This document shows, piece after piece, positions 43,378-53,600 of a DNA stretch of 64,000 bases. Within the stretch, counting starts at the first letter, position 1. Every line of letters starts with the position of its first letter. The position numbers were made by a program, and so were the translations under genes. The notes under the pieces were generated by a model. It saw only the letters and a list, made by a program, of their open reading frames with translations. It was not told the DNA's origin and searched no databases. The DNA is from Desulfoscipio geothermicus (GTDB lineage: Bacteria; Bacillota; Desulfotomaculia; Desulfotomaculales; Desulfallaceae). The stretch lies in the NCBI GenBank assembly GCA_016841205.1, contig JAENZP010000002.1:124001-188000 (forward strand), given 5' to 3'.

Positions 43378-43707
43378 GTTATTATCTTGACTTTTTTTAC
43401 TTAGTGAATTATTAACAGTTGCTGTGGTGCTAGTTAAAGTATTTTTAATTTTATTTTTTGCATAACGCACTTATCTAAAGTATTAATCAGGTATTCAAAC
43501 AAATCAATTTTACGTGCATTTGATCATTTATTATAAAGCATTATTTTTATCTGTTCTTTAAAATAAGTAGCCCAAGCCCTACTAATACCGTTAGCTGTTT
43601 TAGGTATTTCTTTCATTTTAATTGTTTAAGCTAATTTATCTAGATTTTGCTGTTTTTTAAAAAATTTAAGAAACTAATTGATTTTATCTGCCATAATTAA
43701 TACCACC
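43378..43707. other. AT-rich gap with no convincing gene
   Basis: On the minus strand a short frame (starting MKEIPKTANGISRAWATYFK) looks protein-like but has no ribosome site and ends quickly; it may be a relic. No repeats or strong hairpins were seen. Confidence 0.35.
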
Positions 43708-44148
43708 TTAATGCTTTAAGGACTTCAGTTTTTTCCATAAATTTGATCCGACCATCTGATCTGCCACACTTAATATAGACTGGATAGCTTCCAATACATC
43801 TCTCTCACCGGCCCAATTTTTTTTCACCACTTCTGGGTCTGTATTCTTAATAATCGAGTTTAAAACATAAGCTGCTAAAGCTAAATCATCCACATATCCG
43901 ACAGGCCCAACCAATGCTTCTGGAATAATTTCTATAGGTGATATAAAGTAAGCAATAGCCCCCATTAATTTAGCTTTATCGGATACAAGCACATCCTTAT
44001 CAATAACTAATTTGCAAAGCAAATGAAAAAAATCAGGAGCAAGTAATATATACTCTGCCCATTTGTTTTGTGAACCATTTTTACTCTTTAACCAATTCTT
44101 AATCTTTTTTCTCATATTTTGATAAAAATCCTGTTGATGTGGTTCCAT
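43708..44148 (-). CDS. YkvA-like DUF1232 protein
   Basis: The DUF1232 core is clear: KAKLMGAIAYFISPIEIIPE followed by VGPVGYVDDLALAAYVLN (the hallmark Y-x-SPIDL-PD-x-GYxDD pattern). I start at the ATG of MEPHQQDFY, 6 nt after AAGGTG, giving 146 aa; the ORF track adds 22 codons. The family is small, often membrane-associated and of unknown function. It stands alone between AT-rich gaps. Confidence 0.8.
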   Translation of the reverse strand: MEPHQQDFYQNMRKKIKNWLKSKNGSQNKWAEYILLAPDFFHLLCKLVIDKDVLVSDKAKLMGAIAYFISPIEIIPEALVGPVGYVDDLALAAYVLNSIIKNTDPEVVKKNWAGERDVLEAIQSILSVADQMVGSNLWKKLKSLKH

Positions 44149-44341
44149 AATCATCACCTTACGTGTAAAATGTATATATAATAATATTCTGTATCTAGTA
44201 GCAACTCCCTTCATACAAATTATTACATTACTTGACTAATATCTTAGACTAATACCTATCCCAATTGTACTCGGCAAATTATAAATATTTTATGGTAAAC
44301 ATACTTTACATGAATCCATAATTACTCTGAGCCATCCAAAG

Positions 44342-44587
44342 TCATTTATTAATGCAAGAAACGTAACAGCTAAGAACCCCACCAATCACGGCGGGGTTCT
44401 TTTTAGAAAGATCTTTAAAACCACCCAGAACCAGTTTTTGATCTTTATCACTTAAACCTTCCAATGTCTCCAGCTTAACGGCCACAAAACCATTTCCACC
44501 ATTTTCCTCTCGGTAAGCCGCCTTCATCACGGTTACATACAGGTCTACTTTCTTATTTGGAGGCGGGGAAAATCGTATTGAAACCAT
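44342..44587 (-). CDS. Short ORF resembling the C-terminal part of a PilZ domain
   Basis: The 81 residues begin MVSIRFSPPPNKKVDLYVTV and contain NGFVAVKLETLEGLSDKDQK, a pattern like the last strands and helix of PilZ (c-di-GMP-binding) domains; the RxxxR and DxSxxG binding motifs of the N-terminal part are absent, so it would not bind c-di-GMP. No good ribosome site precedes it. The last 20 codons are overlapped by a hairpin with a U-tract on the opposite strand. It may be a truncated gene. Confidence 0.35.
   Translation of the reverse strand: MVSIRFSPPPNKKVDLYVTVMKAAYREENGGNGFVAVKLETLEGLSDKDQKLVLGGFKDLSKKNPAVIGGVLSCYVSCINK
44373..44404 (+). terminator. Hairpin with U-tract on the + strand
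   Basis: agaaccccacc / ggcggggttct stem (one G-U pair) with a 6-nt loop followed by TTTT on the + strand. No + strand gene ends immediately before it, and it lies inside the 44342-44587 minus ORF, so its role is unclear. Confidence 0.5.
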
Positions 44588-44697
44588 AATCGATAAAAAA
44601 TCATTGTATAAATATTGTCAAGTTAGGTGCGATGGCGGTTTCCTGAGGTGAAACATTAATCTTGATAAATATTTTTCTTATTATAGTACTAACCCTC

Positions 44698-47600
44698 CTA
44701 TATGAACTCAAGCTTTATCATCATCCTTATAATCATAACAACAGCTTCAGCTCTGGTGATTTTTCCACTGGGTCTGAGTGTTCCATCCACATATCCTTCG
44801 ATTATTGAATGTTTAACCATTAATGCTATTGATGGCCTTGCCCATAAGCCAATGTCATTATAATCCCCAAACCGGGAAAGATATTGCTGAATATCTGCAC
44901 TGTCAATACTCATATCAACACCTGCAAATTCCAATGCATTTTTTATAATTACTGCCGTTTCCTGCCTGCTTACGTATGCATTAGGCTTGAAAGACCCATC
45001 ATTGTAGCCTCTGATAATGCCGACATTAATAGCAGCACCTATATTTCCTGCATACCAGTCATCAGTTGATACATCATTGAACAAAGCTTTTTCAGGCATC
45101 TCTGCAAGACCAAGGGCTCTTACTGTAACAGAAACTAACTCGGCTCTTGTAATATAATCATCGGGGGCAAAGGTATTGCGGGGAGTGCCGTTTACAATCA
45201 ACTTGGATGCCAATATATTAATGTTTTCCTCAGCCCAATGGTCTGCTGTATCAATAAAAGTCTTCCTGTTTTCAATAACAGTATAGGTACTGTTTGTATT
45301 TCTCATTATCACTGCAGAAGTTTGTCCGTTTGATTGTTTAAACCTGGTGGGAACAGGAGTAAATGATCCGTTTCCGGTCACCTCAACTCCAACGGCAAAA
45401 TTTGGATTTACAGGCCCCGGCAACTTTATAGTCCTTTCCACATAGCTTCCGAAACGTGTTACTTCGTAGGTTTTGTCTCCTGCCATAATTTCGATCTTGA
45501 ATTTTACAGGTGTTCCTACTATTTTAAGTCCGGCTGAATTTGCATATTTAAGCGCCTCTTTTATTTCCTCCTCGTCAGCTTGGGCTATAGTAACATTCAG
45601 TTTGGCATCCTTTGCTTCTATGCCTGTTTTCTCCATAATAGCTTCAATATTCAATTCAGATGCCGGTAGTGTATAGGACGCATATGGACTTTGTATTCCC
45701 AATGAAATTCCCCTGTCAGCCATCTTATTCATAAGCTTTCCACTCATTTCAACATTGAGTTTTTCCGATTGCATTACCTGTACTGCAATAATGCTGCCCG
45801 CTTCACTATTATTAACAGCATCCAGTGCCCGGTCTTCATCAATTACCACATTCGTAATCAGCCCTTTATCTTTATCAAGAACAGTACTTACGGAGGCTGG
45901 TATGGACACGATTTTTCCATTGGAAGACTCGACGGTAACAGAATTTGTATCCTGTGTATCTTCGTCTTTGTCTTCATCTTCGTAACTGGAACCAGAAGTG
46001 TTTGATGCAGTGGTTACTGTAGTATTTGGCCCGTCGGGAGTCCAGTTACCTGCCCCATCCCCTGCTCTTACCATAAAAGTATACTGCGTACCTGGAGAAA
46101 GCCCCACAATATTTGTGGTCAATACATCTCCCAGTGTCACATACAGCTTGCCATTCATATATATCCTGTAACCTGTTATATTTACATCATCTTCTGCCGG
46201 TGCCCATGTCAGGGCAAGACTGCTACTTGTAATATTAGCTGCTGTAAGCACATCGTCCTGGGACCATGTCGGAGCTTCGAAGTCATCGGTAGGCGGCGGC
46301 AATTCACCAGGCAGTACAGTAGCAAAAACACCTGCACGAGTGGCAGCATAAAATGTACCGGAACTTGGCGCACCGGCTGGTGCAATATCTATAGTTTCAA
46401 AAGACAGTACTGTTGTTCCCTCTTTCAAACCTGCTTTTATCCTGTGCCAGTGGACATCTTCAGGTTCCGTTGAAAGAAAACCACTTGTCGTAATTACAGT
46501 TCCGGCAGTTGCCGGACTGAAGACCGGGGTACCCGATATACCAAAATCACTTCCGGTCTCCGTCCATGTAACTCCTCCGTCCCTACTGTCAAAAACGTAC
46601 GTATCGGACGGAGTAATACCATATATTTTAACGTTTCCGACTACTATCACATGCTCATCATCATGAGGGTCCACAACCACACAGCCCGGTATGAAGGTAT
46701 AATCCGGCAAGTTCGCAGCAATATTTGTTTGGATACTGCTCCAATCCAGTCCCCCATTGCTGCTTTTGAAAAGCTCAATAGCCTCATCCCCCCGGCGGAT
46801 TGCATACACCACAGGCGAGTTGGAGGCTGCAGCTATATAATTAATCAGATCATTCCCATCGGAAATAGCAGCCTTTCTCCAATTGGCTCCTCCGTCATCA
46901 CTTCGATACAGTCCATCCGTATTGATACCGCCCATCCTGACACTTGCGTAAAGTGTCCTTGCTTCTCCGACTCTCTCCCCGAAAACAAGCGTATCATCCC
47001 ATATCGAAAAATAAGGCTGGTTCGGTGTAGCTCCCACATTAGTTGTTGGAAGCCCGTTATTTGCAGGATTCCAGGTTATTCCTCCATCAACGGTTTTATA
47101 AACCCCTCCATATCCGTACTCACCTTCAATAAAACGCATCACACCCACATATACCGTCAATGGATCATCCTGATCCACCGCAAGGCTTTTGATTGTACTT
47201 TGGGGCAGTGCATTCTCACCGCTTCCCGATGCAGCAACCCATGTAACTCCGCCATTACCGCTCCAGAGCACGCCTGTTTCAGTAGCGGCATACAACCGGC
47301 TCCCGTCTGAAGCCCATTTAAGTTTCTTTATTCTCAGGTTATCCAAGGTATGATCGGATACCTTGTGCCATTCATAACGGGTAAAAGCAACCTCACTTGT
47401 CAAAGCTTGCGTACCATCTGTATTAGCAACCTTGATTGTCACATCTGAGAGTAAATCGTTTTCTTCAGGAGGCAGGTATTTTGCCTTGTAATCATCAGCC
47501 TGTACGATCGTGCCAATATCCTCGTTACCACCGGGGATATCATTTACATACCACTGTATGTCGGTTTCAATGAGACCTGTCTGCTCAGCAAAATACATAA

Positions 47601-50600
47601 TCTCATACCTGTCACCCATATTGACTATCCTTTTCGGATCAGGATAAAGCTTAAGAGCAGGAGCAACTGCATTGTCGGCTCCTCCTAAAAGTGTGCCTGT
47701 TACATAACCATCGGCGCCGGCTTTTGGTGATATTTTAACAGCCAGGTCATACCGGCTGTCCCCGTTCAGTTCGGTAACCTTAACCTCATGAATATATCTG
47801 CCGCTCTGCCATATGTCTCCTGAGTAATTGAAACCACCGTTTCCGTCACCATTCCACAGCTCAATACTGTAATTGTTCCCTTCCGGCTGCGCTGCAACGG
47901 TAGTAATAAGTAAATCAAGACAGCCGTCATCATCAGCATGTATAAACGTCTTTGGATCACCTGTAATCCCCAGGGCTTCTGGTTCCCCGAACGTACCGTC
48001 GTCAAGCCCTTTAAGCAGATACAATTCCGGACCGGCATATCTGGAAACAATCATATCGCCGACTCCGTCCGATGTTACATCTCCAAACAGGAGCATTCCA
48101 GTTGAATAATATGTATCACCCCACGGCTTAAACAGTGGCTGTCCTTCGAATCCTCCATACCCATCATTTAAAAATACTTTTATGCCTGATCCGGTAACAG
48201 CCGGCCAGCCTGATTCCCTGTTAAAAACAACCAGGTCAATATATCCGTCACTGTTCTGGTCACCTGCATACAAGCAGGCTGATCTTCCTTCCTTTGAATA
48301 ACTTCCCCCTCCGGTAAATCTGCCTGCGCCATCGTTCAGCCTGACTACTATGGGTGAATCCAGGCCTGTCTGGATTATATCCATATCTTCGTCATTATCC
48401 ACATCTTCAAATAGAAGGACAGGTGAAGGAACACCTCCTGTGGCCGGAGTGGCAATTCCATCCCTGTTGCTCCACAGGCGAGTGAACCTGCCGGTTCCGT
48501 CTCCCTCATAAACACGAATTTCGTCAAATCCGTCGTCATTATCATTATCCCTCATGACTACCATATCGGGATATTCATCCCCGGTTAGTTCTTCAATCCA
48601 TGATTTTTCCGGATATGACACATCCGAAGAAAGCATGTATTTTTCCAGCTGCATTGACAGTTCAAATGTCCCGTCTCCCTGGCCTGTATAATATGACAGT
48701 CCGTCCACACTTCTGTGATCACCACTGATCCACAGATCAGTAATACCATCGCCTCCAATATCCTCAAGCTTATATGTACCATGACTCGTATTTACCCCAC
48801 TGGGTACAGGAAGGCTCATTCCCTCAACAAAAACACTGTCAGATGCTTCCGGGCAAACCTCGACAAGGGCCATAACCCTCTCATGATCGCTAAGTGATTC
48901 GGCATATATGCAGACCTTGCCGGAAGGCGGCACCCGGTCGGGTGCTGTATATAACCCATTGGCGTCTATACTGCCAACATCCACTCCCGGAACCTGCCGA
49001 ACAGACCACTCCACTGCTTTTGAAGCTGTAAACTGCAGCGTATCCCCGGAGTGTACAACGTTCTCAGACTGTGAGATTGTTAATGAAGATGCAGCTCCAT
49101 CCAAAGGCTCACTCGCAAAAACACCTACACAAGTGGCAGCATAAAATGTACCGGAACTTGGCGCACCGGCTGGTGCAATATCTATAGTTTCAAAAGACAG
49201 TACTGTTGTTCCCTCTTTCAAACCTGCTTTTATCCTGTGCCAGTGGACATCTTCAGGTTCCGTTGAAAGAAAACCACTTGTCGTAATTACAGTTCCGGCA
49301 GTTGCCGGACTGAAGACCGGGGTACCCGATATACCAAAATCACTTCCGGTCTCCGTCCATGTAACTCCTCCGTCCCTACTGTCAAAAACGTACGTATCGG
49401 ACGGAGTAATACCATATATTTTAACGTTTCCGACTACTATCACATGCTCATCATCATGAGGGTCCACAACCACACAGCCCGGTATGAAGGTATAATCCGG
49501 CAAGTTCGCAGCAATATTTGTTTGGATACTGCTCCAATCCAGTCCCCCATTGCTGCTTTTGAAAAGCTCAATAGCCTCATCCCCCCGGCGGATTGCATAC
49601 ACCACAGGCGAGTTGGAGGCTGCAGCTATATAATTAATCAGATCATTCCCATCGGAAATAGCAGCCTTTCTCCAATTGGCTCCTCCGTCATCACTTCGAT
49701 ACAGTCCATCCGTATTGATACCGCCCATCCTGACACTTGCGTAAAGTGTCCTTGCTTCTCCGACTCTCTCCCCGAAAACAAGCGTATCATCCCATATCGA
49801 AAAATAAGGCTGGTTCGGTGTAGCTCCCACATTAGTTGTTGGAAGCCCGTTATTTGCAGGATTCCAGGTTATTCCTCCATCAACGGTTTTATAAACCCCT
49901 CCATATCCGTACTCACCTTCAATAAAACGCATCACACCCACATATACCGTCAATGGATCATCCTGATCCACCGCAAGGCTTTTGATTGTACTTTGGGGCA
50001 GTGCATTCTCACCGCTTCCCGATGCAGCAACCCATGTAACTCCGCCATTACCGCTCCAGAGCACGCCTGTTTCAGTAGCGGCATACAACCGGCTCCCGTC
50101 TGAAGCCCATTTAAGTTTCTTTATTCTCAGGTTATCCAAGGTATGATCGGATACCTTGTGCCATTCATAACGGGTAAAAGCAACCTCACTTGTCAAAGCT
50201 TGCGTACCATCTGTATTAGCAACCTTGATTGTCACATCTGAGAGTAAATCGTTTTCTTCAGGAGGCAGGTATTTTGCCTTGTAATCATCAGCCTGTACGA
50301 TCGTGCCAATATCCTCGTTACCACCGGGGATATCATTTACATACCACTGTATGTCGGTTTCAATGAGACCTGTCTGCTCAGCAAAATACATAATCTCATA
50401 CCTGTCACCCATATTGACTATCCTTTTCGGATCAGGATAAAGCTTAAGAGCAGGAGCAACTGCATTGTCGGCTCCTCCTAAAAGTGTGCCTGTTACATAA
50501 CCATCGGCGCCGGCTTTTGGTGATATTTTAACAGCCAGGTCATACCGGCTGTCCCCGTTCAGTTCGGTAACCTTAACCTCATGAATATATCTGCCGCTCT

Positions 50601-53600
50601 GCCATATGTCTCCTGAGTAATTGAAACCACCGTTTCCGTCACCATTCCACAGCTCAATACTGTAATTGTTCCCTTCCGGCTGCGCTGCAACGGTAGTAAT
50701 AAGTAAATCAAGACAGCCGTCATCATCAGCATGTATAAACGTCTTTGGATCACCTGTAATCCCCAGGGCTTCTGGTTCCCCGAACGTACCGTCGTCAAGC
50801 CCTTTAAGCAGATACAATTCCGGACCGGCATATCTGGAAACAATCATATCGCCGACTCCGTCCGATGTTACATCTCCAAACAGGAGCATTCCAGTTGAAT
50901 AATATGTATCACCCCACGGCTTAAACAGTGGCTGTCCTTCGAATCCTCCATACCCATCATTTAAAAATACTTTTATGCCTGATCCGGTAACAGCCGGCCA
51001 GCCTGATTCCCTGTTAAAAACAACCAGGTCAATATATCCGTCACTGTTCTGGTCACCTGCATACAAGCAGGCTGATCTTCCTTCCTTTGAATAACTTCCC
51101 CCTCCGGTAAATCTGCCTGCGCCATCGTTCAGCCTGACTACTATGGGTGAATCCAGGCCTGTCTGGATTATATCCATATCTTCGTCATTATCCACATCTT
51201 CAAATAGAAGGACAGGTGAAGGAACACCTCCTGTGGCCGGAGTGGCAATTCCATCCCTGTTGCTCCACAGGCGAGTGAACCTGCCGGTTCCGTCTCCCTC
51301 ATAAACACGAATTTCGTCAAATCCGTCGTCATTATCATTATCCCTCATGACTACCATATCGGGATATTCATCCCCGGTTAGTTCTTCAATCCATGATTTT
51401 TCCGGATATGACACATCCGAAGAAAGCATGTATTTTTCCAGCTGCATTGACAGTTCAAATGTCCCGTCTCCCTGGCCTGTATAATATGACAGTCCGTCCA
51501 CACTTCTGTGATCACCACTGATCCACAGATCAGTAATACCATCGCCTCCAATATCCTCAAGCTTATATGTACCATGACTCGTATTTACCCCACTGGGTAC
51601 AGGAAGGCTCATTCCCTCAACAAAAACACTGTCAGATGCTTCCGGGCAAACCTCGACAAGGGCCATAACCCTCTCATGATCGCTAAGTGATTCGGCATAT
51701 ATGCAGACCTTGCCGGAAGGCGGCACCCGGTCGGGTGCTGTATATAACCCATTGGCGTCTATACTGCCAACATCCACTCCCGGAACCTGCCGAACAGACC
51801 ACTCCACTGCTTCCGAAGCTGTAAACTGCAGCGTATCCCCGGAGTGTATAACGTTCTCAGACTGTGAGATTGTTAATGGCAAAACAGTTGGATCGTAAAT
51901 ATGCAATGATGTTACAGCAGTAGAACTTCTGTTTGTTGCATCGGTTACCATAAGATTTACCTGGTAAAAGGGTACATTAGTACCGGGATCGGCAGATTGC
52001 AGAGTAATTCCGGCAGCACCGTATATTGATTGAAGCTGCTCCCAGGTTAAGCTGACTGTTGCTCCCGAAGCATCATTATACATCCCGTTATTGTTTATAT
52101 CCCATTTATAGCTTACTATGCTGTCGCCCTCCGCAGCATTAGGGTCGTAAGAAGCTGATCCGTCCAGCAGCAGTGAATCTCCCCAGTTTATTGCATAAGG
52201 TCCTCCTGCATCTGCGACAGGTGCAGACTGGCTGATCCCGGGTGTCGTAAAAATAACAGCAGGCCCGTCATCACTCTCGTTATCAAATTCATCAACCGCT
52301 TGTATCTGACAGCTGTATTCGGTACTTGAGCTCAATTCCGTCAATTCATATGTATTTGTTTCTCCGTCAACTGCGGTTATAAAAACTCCATTGACATATA
52401 TCCTGTATTTTTTTATCAGGCTTTCATCCATCGCGTCAGACCATGTAATAACCGCACCGGATGATGTGACAGGAAACGCATATACAATGCTGTCATCATT
52501 CCACTGGGGAGGTGAATTATCCTCTTCTCCTGATATGTTAAAATTACTGTATAAAAATATGTCGAATGCTCCATTGGTATCATTATCAATCAGGTCGCCT
52601 GCAACTGAATTAAATACAATATATCTGCCGTCATCGCTTATACAGGAACCACTGCTGTCTCCGTTTCCCGCAGCGCCGTCTTTATTTAAGCTAAGGCAAG
52701 TAGTTTCTCCTGTAAGGATATCGTGGAGGAAAACATCATCGCTGCTGTTGCTATCATTTTCACAGAAGTTATCTGCATTCGAAACAAAAGTAATATACCT
52801 TCCGTCATCGCTGATGTCGGGCAGGGTACAATTGCCGCTGCACTCTTCTCCATTGCTTGTCAAGCTAACTCTTTCAGTTATGCCGTTTTCGACATCATGT
52901 GCAAATATATCTGACTTTTCGTTATTATCATTTTCCACAAGATTGACTGCTAAAGATCTGAAAACAACATATTCCCCATCTGCAGTTATTCTGCCATAGC
53001 TGCTATCCCCTCCAACCGCTTGATCTCCATCTGAATCTACGCTTATCCTTGTTGTCTGTTCCGTTTGCCTGTCGTACAAAAAAATATCATCCAGATTGTT
53101 TGTATCACCGTCAACAATCGAACCGTCCCTGGAATTGTATACAACATATCTTCCGTCGCCGCTTACATCGGGAAGAAAGCATGCCTGGCCTGAATTTTTA
53201 CTCACAAGTTCAAGAGTTCCTGTTCCCATGTCTTTAATGTATATATCCGATATATTGTCGGTATCTTCCGATACAAAATTGGTAGAAGTAGAGCAAAATA
53301 CAACATATCTTCCGTCTGTACTTATTACTCCATTATTACTGCTCCCGTTACCCTGTATTCCGTCTGAAGTCATACTTGCCAGTTTGGTTTCACCTGTCTG
53401 TGCATCATATACAAATATATCATAATTACCGTTAACATCCCCGGATACAAGATTAAAGGCAGAAGATCCAAACGCTATATATCTTCCGTCCCCACTTATG
53501 CTTGGGGAGTCTGATATTCCAAAACTTGCCTCGGTACCGTCTGAAGATACACTTACCCTCATTATTTCCTTCTCATCTCTGTCATATAGAAAAACATCCC

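Noticed and set aside
46651-50103. Two identical 219-aa + strand ORFs (46651..47310 and 49444..50103)
   Set aside because: They are antisense shadows of the duplicated unit in the giant gene; their identity only reflects the repeat.
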